DNA of 64,000 bases from Micromonospora coerulea. GTDB taxonomy: Bacteria; Actinomycetota; Actinomycetes; Mycobacteriales; Micromonosporaceae. The notes beneath the pieces are model-generated. The model was not told where the DNA came from. It saw only the letters and a list, made by a program, of their open reading frames with translations, and searched no databases. Shown one piece after another: positions 43,289 through 51,126 of this stretch (the first letter of the stretch is position 1; each line of letters begins with the position of its first letter). Location: positions 57,933-121,932 of the forward strand of contig NZ_JAEMUW010000020.1 of assembly GCF_016598485.1 (NCBI RefSeq), read 5' to 3'. Made by a program: the position numbers and the translations under genes.

Positions 43289-43621
43289 CTACGCCCGGAA
43301 CAGGTGCCGGCGGATCGCCGCCACGTTTCCGAAGATGCGCACCCCGAGCACGACCACCACCCCGGTGGAGAGCTGACCGCCCACCCCCAGCTGGTCGCCC
43401 AGATACACGATCAAACCCGCCACCAGCACGTTCGAGATGAACGACACCACGAACTGCTTGTCGTCGAAGATCCGGTCGAGCTTCGCCCGGACCCCACCGA
43501 ACACCGCGTCGAGCGCGGCCACCACAGCGATCGGCAGGTACGGCTGAAGGGCGGCGGGCACGGTCGGATCCAGGTAGATCCCGAGAACCACACCGGCGAT
43601 CAGCGCCAGCACCGCGATCAT
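43289..43621 (-). CDS. sbp: Small basic protein Sbp (DUF1290)
   Basis: 110 residues from ATG 43621, overlapping the DUF881 stop (ATGA). Three hydrophobic helices (IAVLALIAGVVLGIYLD; FVVSFISNVLVAGLIVYLG; STGVVVVLGVRIFGNVAAI) and the DDKQFV motif are typical of Sbp, found between two DUF881 genes in many actinobacteria. Function is not established; the location suggests a division role. Confidence 0.9.
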   Translation of the reverse strand: MIAVLALIAGVVLGIYLDPTVPAALQPYLPIAVVAALDAVFGGVRAKLDRIFDDKQFVVSFISNVLVAGLIVYLGDQLGVGGQLSTGVVVVLGVRIFGNVAAIRRHLFRA

Positions 43622-44562
43622 CGGACACCTCCGGAGGGGCGGAGAGAGGTCCCCGAGCCGGCCGGCCCGGGACTGGACGAGCCCACGGCACCCGAACCCG
43701 ACGGCGACGGGCTCGGACTGACCGAAGGCTCGGCGTAGCGTAGCCGTGGCTGGGGAGCGGCCGGCAGGGTGAGGTCCTCGGCCTCCCGCACCCCGAACGA
43801 CAGCCCGGTGCTCCGGGCCACCTCCCGCATCAGACTCGCCGCCCGGCTGTCGTCGAACCGGTCCCGCATCGCACCCGGACCGATCGCCGACACCTCGTAC
43901 GGACCCGTCACCGGCCGGTAGTCGACGAGGATCGCCTCCCCCGCCGACCGGATGGTCGACGTCGCCGTCAGCCGCTGCCCGTTGACCGCGACCGCCTCCG
44001 CGCCCGCCGCCCACAACGCATTGGCCACCTTCTGCAGGTCGGAGTACAACACCCGGGACGGACCGGCGTCCGCGCCCGTCACCGCGTCCTTGTCCGCCGC
44101 GGCGTCGGCCAGCCGCACCACCACCCCGTCGCCGCGCACCCGGCCCAGGCCGGTGCCCGCCTCCAGGTTCCGCAACCGAGACGCCTGCGAACCGCTCAAC
44201 GCCGCGTCCCGCTGCCGGCTCACCTCCTCGCGCAACTGGTCCGCGCGGGCGGTCAACCGGTCGGTCTCGGCTTCCCGCTGCTTGATCTCCGCGATCAGAC
44301 CCGCGCGGGCCTTCGCCCGGCCGGGCTCCTCCGCGACCGTCTCCCGGTACGCGACGGCGAACAGCACCCCGATCGCCAGCACCACCACCAGCGTCACCGG
44401 GCGGGCCGCCCAGCGGCGCAGCGCGGACGGCGGGTCCTGCCGACGGCGGGCCGCCGCGTCCGCGTACCCGGGATCCAAGGGGTTGCGGAACAGGTCGGTC
44501 AGGAAGTCCGGCGCGTACACCCGGGCCGACGGATCCCGGCCCTCGCGCGGAGCCGCGCTCAT
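43618..44562 (-). CDS. DUF881 membrane protein, Rv1823-like
   Basis: 314 residues from ATG 44562, overlapping the pgsA stop (ATGA). One membrane helix at about 50-70 (PVTLVVVLAIGVLFAVAY), a coiled coil (AEIKQREAETDRLTARADQL) and a DUF881 domain; the tail is Pro/Ser/Gly-rich. The translational coupling to pgsA and sbp indicates a single operon. Confidence 0.85.
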   Translation of the reverse strand: MSAAPREGRDPSARVYAPDFLTDLFRNPLDPGYADAAARRRQDPPSALRRWAARPVTLVVVLAIGVLFAVAYRETVAEEPGRAKARAGLIAEIKQREAETDRLTARADQLREEVSRQRDAALSGSQASRLRNLEAGTGLGRVRGDGVVVRLADAAADKDAVTGADAGPSRVLYSDLQKVANALWAAGAEAVAVNGQRLTATSTIRSAGEAILVDYRPVTGPYEVSAIGPGAMRDRFDDSRAASLMREVARSTGLSFGVREAEDLTLPAAPQPRLRYAEPSVSPSPSPSGSGAVGSSSPGPAGSGTSLRPSGGVR

Positions 44563-45194
44563 GCCGGCGCACCCCCGGACCGCATCGCCCGCACCAGGCG
44601 GCCGGCCTGCACCACGTACATCGCGCCGGCCACCCAGTAGAGCACCAGCCCCCACCAGGCCAGCCCCCAACCGATCGCGCCGGCGGCGGTCGCCACACCG
44701 GGTGCCGCCGCGGCGAGCAGCAGGATCGGGAACGCGGCCAGCAGCAGGAAGGTGGCCGTCTTGCCCACGTAGTGCACCGGCGGTGGGCCGTAGCCGTAGC
44801 GGCGCAGCACCGCCAACGAGCCGAGCAGCAGCAGCTCACGGGCCAGCAATGCGCCGGTGAACTGCCACGGCACCACCTCCCGCGCGGTGAATGCCAGCAG
44901 GGTGGCCAGGATGTAGAGCCGGTCGGCGAGCGGGTCGAGCAGCTCCCCCAGCCGGCTGACCTGCTCCAGGCGGCGGGCGATCCAGCCGTCCACCCAGTCG
45001 CTGGTGCCGCCTATCGCGAGCACCACGACGGCCGCGACGTCCGCGCGGACCACCAGGAAGAGGTAGAGGAACAGCGGTACGCCGACCAGCCGGACAAGAC
45101 TGATCAGGTTCGGCAGGGTGAGGACGCGGTCCCCCACGACCGCCGTCGTACCGCCGGAAGTCGAATGCTCCGTGCGAGCCGGCCGACGCGACAC
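44559..45194 (-). CDS. pgsA: CDP-alcohol phosphatidyltransferase (PgsA-like)
   Basis: 211 residues from GTG 45194 (GGGAGGGG upstream). The catalytic motif is DWVDGWIAR...GELLDPLADR, i.e. D-x2-DG-x2-AR-x8-G-x3-D-x3-D. Six membrane helices. It transfers a phosphatidyl group to an alcohol, most likely glycerol phosphate; cardiolipin-synthase-type activity is possible. First gene of the division cluster, as Rv1822 (pgsA2). Confidence 0.88.
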   Translation of the reverse strand: MSRRPARTEHSTSGGTTAVVGDRVLTLPNLISLVRLVGVPLFLYLFLVVRADVAAVVVLAIGGTSDWVDGWIARRLEQVSRLGELLDPLADRLYILATLLAFTAREVVPWQFTGALLARELLLLGSLAVLRRYGYGPPPVHYVGKTATFLLLAAFPILLLAAAAPGVATAAGAIGWGLAWWGLVLYWVAGAMYVVQAGRLVRAMRSGGAPA

Positions 45195-45322
45195 CGAACC
45201 CCTCCCTTCGCAGCACGGTCCGGCGGCCGACGGTGATCGGCCGCCGGCGGAGGAACGTGCGCGTAGCCGGCCGGTCAGCGCCGGCGCCCTCTGCGATCCC
45301 GGGCTGGGACCTCCCCCGATGC

Positions 45323-45371
45323 GGCCCACGACCGTGTCGGTCGTGGGCCGGCCAGTTGCGCTGCCACTATA
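45323..45371 (-). promoter_or_regulatory. pgsA promoter and leader hairpin
   Basis: TATAGT (45366-45371, minus strand) is a good -10; downstream of it in the leader a perfect 12-bp stem GGCCCACGACCG / CGGTCGTGGGCC (45323-45349, loop TGT) lies about 130 bases before the start. The 327-bp gap 45195-45521 has nothing else that I can support. Confidence 0.5.
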
Positions 45372-45521
45372 TCGGGCTTCCTCGCGCCGGCTCGGGTGCC
45401 GCGTGCCCTTGTTGCGTGGTTCTCGCTTTTGTGCGGACCCGCACTACCCGTAGGGCATCCTAGGACACTAGTTGAGCGGTGAAGGGCAGGTGAAACGGTT
45501 CGTCCATCGGCGATGGGAAGG

Positions 45522-45992
45522 TCAGGCCGTGCGGGCGGTCGAGTCGGTGCTGGTCTGCGGCGCCGCCGCCGTGGCGGCCTGGCTGAAGGCGAGCAGGGCC
45601 AGCAGGAGCTCGTGCTGGACCCGGTTGGGCATCCGGTCGAGGACGGTCTGGACTGCCTGGTGCCGGCGATCCTTCAGCTCCCGCAGCAGGGTCTCCGCCG
45701 CCGCCGTCGGGATCAGCCGCACCTCCCGCCGGTCGCGGGGATCCGCCGCCCGGCGCACCAGCCCCACCGCCTCCAGCCGGTCGCAGAGCCGGCTCGCCGA
45801 CGACGGCACCACGTCCAGCAGCTCGGCCAGCCGGTTCACGTTGGTGTCCGGGTGCGTCATGATCAGGGAGAGCACCCGCAGCTGGGTCGGCGAGACGCCG
45901 ACGGTGTGCCGGGACGTCGCCGAGTCGAGCACGCCGACGAGCGCCTCAGCAGCCGCATCGATGGCCGCGGCAAGATTCGGAGGTCGCTCCAC
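45522..45992 (-). CDS. MarR-family regulator
   Basis: 156 residues from GTG 45992 (GGGGAG upstream). Winged helix (VNRLAELLDVVPSSASRLCDRL, RREVRLIPTA). It follows the SpoIIE phosphatase gene by 48 bp and is probably co-transcribed, unlike the leaderless MarR at 28752. Its regulated genes are unknown; a partner role with the phosphatase in stress signalling is inferred. Confidence 0.85.
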   Translation of the reverse strand: MERPPNLAAAIDAAAEALVGVLDSATSRHTVGVSPTQLRVLSLIMTHPDTNVNRLAELLDVVPSSASRLCDRLEAVGLVRRAADPRDRREVRLIPTAAAETLLRELKDRRHQAVQTVLDRMPNRVQHELLLALLAFSQAATAAAPQTSTDSTARTA

Positions 45993-46040
45993 CCGATCTC
46001 CCCTGCGATCGTCCCGCTCGTGTTCGCCTCGCCGCTCCGG

Positions 46041-47228
46041 TCACCGTTCACGCCCGTCGCCCGGCCGGCTGGAACCGCGCCAGTCAAGGCAGACGACGAC
46101 CGCGTCGTCCCGGAGGTCCGCGTCGACGTGGTACGCGTGCAGTTCGCGCATCACCGTACCAACTGCCTCCGTCGCCGGTTGCAGCCGAGTGGAGCGCATC
46201 GACCGCGCCATGGCCCGGTCGCCGTACGGCTCCTGGCCCGCCGGCTCGGCGGCGTACACGCCGTCGCTGACCACGAAGAGCCGGTCCCCCGGCTCGAGAA
46301 TGAACTCCTGCACGTCGTAGCGGGTCTCGGCGAACATGCCCAGCGGCAGCTGCTGCTCCAGGGCGATCGGGGTGACCGTCCCGCCGCGCAGCCGCAGCAC
46401 GTGCGGCGAACCGGCGTCCACCGCCCGGACCACGCCGTGCCGGGTGTCCAGCTCCAGCAGGAGCGTCGCCACGTGCCGGTCGCCGCGGTGCTGGTAGAAG
46501 ATCGTGTCCGAGGCCAGCTCGGCCTGCTCGACCAGGCTGCCCCCGGAGCGGCGGGCGTTGCGCATCGCGTTCACGGTGACCGCGGTGAGCAGCGAGGCCG
46601 CCAGTCCGTTCCCGGTGCCGTTGAGCACGGTGACGGTGAGCCGCTCGCCGTCGACCGACCAGTCGAAGTGGTCGCCGCCAACCGTGTACGCCGGTTCGAG
46701 CTGACCGGCCAGCAGGAACGCGTCGTGCGCGACGCTGCGCCCCGGCAGCAGGTCCCACTGCATCTCCGCGGCCATGCTCAGCCGCTCCCGCCGCCGCACG
46801 CGCCGGTAGCGGTCGGTCTCCCGGTCGGCGGCGCGCAACGCCACCGCCAGTTCGCCCGCGATGTCCCCGGCCACCCGCACCGACGCCGCGTCGGGGTGGG
46901 CGGGCAGCTCGACCAGCAGCACCCCGAGCCGCTCGCCCCAGACCGACAGCGGCAGGTAGACCCGGCACCGGCCGTCCTCGCCGCCGTCGAGCACCGGCTG
47001 CTGGCTGCTGAAGCAGCGCTGGGCCACGCCCTGGCAGGCGAGGAAACCGGCCTCGGGCAGCTCCGGGTCCAACACCGGCCAGAGCCCGCTGAACCGGTAG
47101 TCGGCCACGAACACCTCGGTGCGCGACGCCCCCAGCGCTGCGCGGATCGCCCGGTCGGCGGCCTCCGCCAACTGGTCGGGCGGGGCCAGGCGCAGGGCAC
47201 GCGACACCTGTCCGGCCGCATCCGGCAT
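46041..47228 (-). CDS. SpoIIE/PP2C-type phosphatase with altered metal motif
   Basis: 395 residues from ATG 47228; GGAGG lies 6 bases upstream, better placed than for the ATG two codons earlier. N-terminal GAF-like sensor (1-150), a linker coil, and the SpoIIE domain (165-385). First metal site VGGDHFDW is intact, as are the late SDGV and DDAVVV. The middle motif, normally D-x2-GHG, reads NGTGNG, so both the metal Asp and the His are replaced by Asn. Activity may be reduced or lost; some actinobacterial relatives share this form. Possible partners are anti-sigma antagonists. Confidence 0.8.
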   Translation of the reverse strand: MPDAAGQVSRALRLAPPDQLAEAADRAIRAALGASRTEVFVADYRFSGLWPVLDPELPEAGFLACQGVAQRCFSSQQPVLDGGEDGRCRVYLPLSVWGERLGVLLVELPAHPDAASVRVAGDIAGELAVALRAADRETDRYRRVRRRERLSMAAEMQWDLLPGRSVAHDAFLLAGQLEPAYTVGGDHFDWSVDGERLTVTVLNGTGNGLAASLLTAVTVNAMRNARRSGGSLVEQAELASDTIFYQHRGDRHVATLLLELDTRHGVVRAVDAGSPHVLRLRGGTVTPIALEQQLPLGMFAETRYDVQEFILEPGDRLFVVSDGVYAAEPAGQEPYGDRAMARSMRSTRLQPATEAVGTVMRELHAYHVDADLRDDAVVVCLDWRGSSRPGDGRER

Positions 47229-47371
47229 GTGCATCCTCCGGGACGATTATTGCTACAGGGCAAGCATCATACGGAGGTCGGCGCACACCCCGGACGCCCG
47301 GCTCCGCCCGGGCGACCGACCACACAACGGCAGCGCCCGGCCGCGTCCGATCCGGCTGGCGGCGGCGCCGG

Positions 47372-48118
47372 TCAGGCGACGGGCTTGGTGGCCACCGCGC
47401 CGAAGAAGGCGTCCGGCACGTCGGCCGGCTCGCCGTCCGGCCGCCACCGGGCGACCGGCACGATGCCGTCCGCGCCGGGCTCCCAGCGGCCGAGCAGCGG
47501 ACCGAACGCCGACGGCGGGCGCAGCCGGAACATCGGCCCCATCATGGCCAGGGCCCGAGGGTACGCGGCCAGTTCCTCCGCGTCGAAGTCGACGGCCAGG
47601 AAGCTGCCCGGGGCGACCGCCTCGTAGAGCTCGCCCAGGGTGCGCGCGAGCGTCTCGTCGTCGAGGAACGCGGCCAGCCCGAGGAAGACCACCCCGACCG
47701 GCCTCCTCCCCCACCCCGGTACGAACCGGTGCAACTGGGCCGGGTCGATCGTGCCGATGTCGGTGGCATCGCCGAACCCGTAGCCCGCGCGGTCGCTGCC
47801 GGCCAGGATGCGCTGGCCGAGCCGGATGGTCACCGGGTCGACGTCGGTGTAGAGGACGGTCGCCTCCGGGGCCACCTCGTGCACGTTGCCCCGGGTCGGC
47901 ACCCCGGCGCCGAACACCAGGAAGCTGTCCACCCCCGCGTCGGCGATCGACCGGACCGCCCGGCCGAGGAAGGCGCGCAGCGCGCGGAAGATCACCGCGC
48001 AGGGCGCGTACGCCTCCTCGAAGGCACGGGCCGCGGCCACGTCGACCGGGTAGTGGTGCTCGCCACCGAGCCAGAAGTCGATCATGCGGGCGATGCTCGG
48101 CTGGTCGGGCTCGGCCAT
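47372..48118 (-). CDS. DUF574 (Methyltransf_19) SAM-dependent methyltransferase
   Basis: 248 residues from ATG 48118. IARMIDFWLGGEHHYPVD is the family start, and the SAM site is VFGAGVPTRGNVHE, with TDVDPVTIRLGQ and DATDIGTIDP after. The family is very common in Streptomyces and Micromonospora; substrates are mostly unknown. Single gene, divergent from the universal stress protein. Confidence 0.85.
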   Translation of the reverse strand: MAEPDQPSIARMIDFWLGGEHHYPVDVAAARAFEEAYAPCAVIFRALRAFLGRAVRSIADAGVDSFLVFGAGVPTRGNVHEVAPEATVLYTDVDPVTIRLGQRILAGSDRAGYGFGDATDIGTIDPAQLHRFVPGWGRRPVGVVFLGLAAFLDDETLARTLGELYEAVAPGSFLAVDFDAEELAAYPRALAMMGPMFRLRPPSAFGPLLGRWEPGADGIVPVARWRPDGEPADVPDAFFGAVATKPVA

Positions 48119-48247
48119 CGACGAGTCTCCCTTGCTGGGGCGATGGTCGACAGCGTACCCACGGCTCGGCTCCGGCGGTATCGCCCCGGCGGAGCGCCAC
48201 CGGCCGCGATACTGGCCGCGGGCGTCCGGCGGCCAGGAGGTGCAGCG

Positions 48248-49126
48248 GTGAACTCGGCGAACGGCGCGGCGGTGGTGGTGGGCGTGGACGGCTCCGAGCC
48301 GGCGCTGCGGGCCGTCCGACTCGCCGCGGCCGAGGCGGCCCGACGGCACCGCCCGCTGCGCGTGGTGCACGGCTTCATCTGGCCGCTGCTGCGCGTGCCG
48401 GCGTCCCAGCTCGCCGAGGGACCGTCGGGCGGCCTGCGGCGGCAGGCGGAGGAGCTGGTGGCCAAGGCGGTGGCCGCGGCGGAGGCGGCCGCCCCCGGGC
48501 TGCGGGTCTCCGGCGAGATCATCGACGGCGAGGCCGCCGCCGTGCTGGTCGGCGAGTCCCCCACCGCCACGATGATCGTGCTCGGCGACCGGGGCCTCGG
48601 CGGCTTCGCCTCCCTGGTGATCGGCTCGGTGGCGATCCAGGTGGCGTCCTACGCGCAGTGCCCGGTGCTGGTGGCCCGCGGCGAGGACCGCGCGGCCGGA
48701 CCGGTCGTGGTCGGGGTGGACGGCTCGGTGCTGTCCCGGGCCGCGGTCGAGTTCGCCGTGGCGGAGGCGGCGTTACGGGGTGCCCGGCTGCACGCCGTGC
48801 ACGCCTACACCCACCCGGTCTCCGGCGGCCCGGGCGACATGCAACCCCTGGTGTACGAGGAGAACCAGCTGCGCGGCGAGGAGGACCGGGTGCTCGCCGA
48901 GTCCCTCACCGGGCTCACCGAGCGGTACCCGGAGGTGCCCGTCACCCGCGCCGCGGTCCACGGCCGCCCGGTCGCCGCGCTCACCGACGCCGCCCGCGAC
49001 GCCCAACTGCTGGTCGTCGGCAGCCAGGGCCGGGGTGAACTGAGCGGGCTGCTGCTCGGGTCGGTCAGCCAGGGCGTCATGCACCACGCCGGGTGCCCGG
49101 TCGCCGTCGTCCGCTCCCCCGCCTGA
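48248..49126 (+). CDS. Universal stress protein with two USP domains
   Basis: 292 residues from GTG 48248 (AGGAGG upstream). Two tandem domains, 1-143 and 150-292; each starts VVVGVDGS and ends with the ATP motif G-x2-G-x9-G-S (GDRGLGGFASLVIGS; GSQGRGELSGLLLGS). Tandem USPs in actinobacteria bind ATP and help in hypoxia or starvation. The gene after it is a small hydrophilic protein. Confidence 0.92.
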   Translation: MNSANGAAVVVGVDGSEPALRAVRLAAAEAARRHRPLRVVHGFIWPLLRVPASQLAEGPSGGLRRQAEELVAKAVAAAEAAAPGLRVSGEIIDGEAAAVLVGESPTATMIVLGDRGLGGFASLVIGSVAIQVASYAQCPVLVARGEDRAAGPVVVGVDGSVLSRAAVEFAVAEAALRGARLHAVHAYTHPVSGGPGDMQPLVYEENQLRGEEDRVLAESLTGLTERYPEVPVTRAAVHGRPVAALTDAARDAQLLVVGSQGRGELSGLLLGSVSQGVMHHAGCPVAVVRSPA

Positions 49127-49197
49127 GCGTCGCCGGCACGAATGACCCCGGCACCGCCGGGTAGACGACCCGGGCACGCCGACACGAGGAGGCAGCG

Positions 49198-49407
49198 ATG
49201 CCAGGACCACGGCCGGGCAGCAACGCGTACGACAAGCAACGGGCGCGGCTGCGCGATCTGATCGAACAGTCCGGGCGGGCGGCGGACGCGGAGGCCAACC
49301 AGGTGGCCAACCGGATGCTGCAGGACGACCGGGGCCAACGCGGCATCGTTCGGGGGGAACGGACGTTCGGGCCCAAGGGCGAGCGCGAACCGGGCGACCC
49401 GAAGTGA
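49198..49407 (+). CDS. Small hydrophilic protein
   Basis: 69 residues, strong GAGGAGG ribosome-binding site. Rich in Arg, Gly and Asp, with a helical segment AYDKQRARLRDLIEQSGR and a Gly/Pro-rich end. It overlaps the next gene by 4 bp (GTGA), so they are translationally coupled. No family recognised. Confidence 0.65.
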   Translation: MPGPRPGSNAYDKQRARLRDLIEQSGRAADAEANQVANRMLQDDRGQRGIVRGERTFGPKGEREPGDPK

Positions 49408-49868
49408 GAGCCGCGCCCCTGGTCGACGGCGCCATCGCCGGTGCGGTAGGGAGCGCGGCCCTGAACGTGGTCAGCTACCTCGACATCGCGGTGCGGGCCC
49501 GCCCGGCGAGCAGCATCCCGGAGGAGACCGTGCGCCGGCTCGCCGGCGCGGCACACGTCGACCTCGGGCCCGAGGACCGGGCGGCCACCCGCCGCTCGGG
49601 CCTCGGGCCCGTTCTCGGGTACGCCACCGGCATCGCCGGCGGGGTCGCTTTCGGCCTGCTCGCCGCCCGCCGCCGGATCCCGCTGCCGCTGGCCGCCGGG
49701 CTGCTCGGTGGCGGCGTCATGGCCGCCACGGACAGTTCGATCACGGTGCTGCGGATCTCGGACCCGCGTACCTGGCGGGCGCAGGACTGGCTGGCCGACG
49801 TCATCCCGCATCTGGCGTACGGAATGGCGGCCGTAGCCACCTGGAACCGGCTACGACCGCCATCCTGA
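49404..49868 (+). CDS. Membrane protein, unknown
   Basis: 154 residues from GTG 49404. Three hydrophobic segments (APLVDGAIAGAVGSAALNVV; VLGYATGIAGGVAFGLLAA; LPLAAGLLGGGVMAATDS) and a C-terminal amphipathic end. Coupled to the small hydrophilic gene before it. It may be a Micromonosporaceae-type conserved protein; no motif is recognised. Confidence 0.6.
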   Translation: MRAAPLVDGAIAGAVGSAALNVVSYLDIAVRARPASSIPEETVRRLAGAAHVDLGPEDRAATRRSGLGPVLGYATGIAGGVAFGLLAARRRIPLPLAAGLLGGGVMAATDSSITVLRISDPRTWRAQDWLADVIPHLAYGMAAVATWNRLRPPS

Positions 49869-49876
49869 CCGTGTGG

Positions 49877-50083
49877 TTAGCGGCGAACGTCGCTCTCGTC
49901 GTCGGCCACCGGCTCAGCGGCCGGTCCGTACGGCGAGATCTGTCCCTTCGGGACCGGCCGCCCGGTGTCCCCGTTCGACGAGCCGCTATAGCGCGGATGG
50001 CCCGTCGCGCGGGGACCCTTGCTGTCCTGGCTCGTGGCGCCCTTGTTGTTGCGGCGGAACTCCTCCTGCTGCGGATTGACCAC
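49877..50083 (-). CDS. Small hydrophilic protein
   Basis: 68 residues from GTG 50083 (GAAGGAGAG upstream). Very polar: QQEEFRRNNKGATSQDSKG and PYGPAAEPVADDESDVRR; probably disordered. Small KGG-like stress proteins have this composition, but the family is not assigned. Convergent with the membrane protein. Confidence 0.6.
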   Translation of the reverse strand: MVNPQQEEFRRNNKGATSQDSKGPRATGHPRYSGSSNGDTGRPVPKGQISPYGPAAEPVADDESDVRR

Positions 50084-50214
50084 GGGTCTCTCCTTCCGGT
50101 CGCGCGCGACGTGGGGCCGCGCACCGTTCCCGGTTACCCGCCGCCGTCGGGCGCATTCCGGCTCCACCGCGCCGCCCGGTGTCTGCGCCGGCCCGGGACG
50201 GGTACACCCCCGGG

Positions 50215-50868
50215 ATGCGGAACGATCGCAACGTGGCTCGGGCGCTGCTGGACCGGCAGGGCCGGACGTACGCCGAGGAGGCGGGGATCCGGCTGGCCGA
50301 CCGCCCGGGACCGCTCTACCAGCTGCTGGTGCTCGCCACGTTGCTGAGCACCCGGATCCGGGCCGGGGTGGCCCTGGCGGCCGCGCGGGAGCTCTTCAAG
50401 GCCGGCTACCGGACCCCGCAGGCGATGGAGGCGGCGAGTTGGCAGGACCGGGTCGACGCGCTGGGCCGCGGCCACTACCGCCGGTACGACGAGCGGACGG
50501 CCACCATGCTCGGCACCGGTGCCCGGCTCTGCCTGGACCGCTGGCACGGGGACCTGCGCCGGATGCACCGCGAGGCGGACGGTGAGCGGACCGCCCTGCG
50601 CCGGCTGCTCACCGAGTTCCCCGGCATCGGCCCCACCGGGGCGGACATCTTCCTGCGCGAGGCGCAGACGGTGTGGCCGGACGTCCGCCCGTACGCCGAC
50701 CGGCGGACCCTCGCCGGGGCCAAGCAGCTCGGCCTGCCGGCGAACCCGGACGGGCTGGCCGGCCTGGTCGGCGACGCCGACTTCGGGCGGCTCGCCTCGG
50801 CGCTGGTGCGGGTGGCGCTCGGCGAGGAGTCGGCGGGCGAGGTCAGCCGCACCGGGGCGGCCCGCTAA
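50215..50868 (+). CDS. HhH-GPD family (endonuclease III-like) protein
   Basis: 217 residues. Helix-hairpin-helix LLTEFPGIGPTGADIFLRE (about 138-156) and YADRRTL with the conserved Asp follow the endonuclease III layout, but the Lys of GVGRKTA is replaced by Thr (GIGPTGA) and no iron-sulfur Cys cluster is present. It may be a monofunctional glycosylase or a DNA-binding relative. Confidence 0.7.
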   Translation: MRNDRNVARALLDRQGRTYAEEAGIRLADRPGPLYQLLVLATLLSTRIRAGVALAAARELFKAGYRTPQAMEAASWQDRVDALGRGHYRRYDERTATMLGTGARLCLDRWHGDLRRMHREADGERTALRRLLTEFPGIGPTGADIFLREAQTVWPDVRPYADRRTLAGAKQLGLPANPDGLAGLVGDADFGRLASALVRVALGEESAGEVSRTGAAR

Positions 50869-50871
50869 CGC

Positions 50872-51111
50872 TCACTTCGCCGGCCCGGCCGGCTTCGTCA
50901 GGTGCCAGGCCAGCAGCGCCGCGCCCAAAGCCAGCAGCACCACCCCACCGGAGATCCCGCCGCCCTCCGCGCCGCTGCTGCGGTGCCCGGTGGCGCCGAA
51001 GTAGATCACCGCGAGCCCGGCGAGGACGGCGATGAACGTCCGCGTGCGTCGGTCCTTCACGTTCCGCACGGTACGGCCGATCCACCGCACACCTGCCCCT
51101 TTTGCGGACAA
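50872..51111 (-). CDS. Small two-helix membrane protein
   Basis: 79 residues. Basic N-terminus (RNVKDRRTRT) and two hydrophobic helices (FIAVLAGLAVIYFGA; GGVVLLALGAALLAWHL) around a Gly-rich loop. Function unknown. It lies just 3 bp from the convergent HhH-GPD gene. Confidence 0.6.
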   Translation of the reverse strand: MSAKGAGVRWIGRTVRNVKDRRTRTFIAVLAGLAVIYFGATGHRSSGAEGGGISGGVVLLALGAALLAWHLTKPAGPAK

Positions 51112-51126
51112 TGTCCCTCGTCCGGG

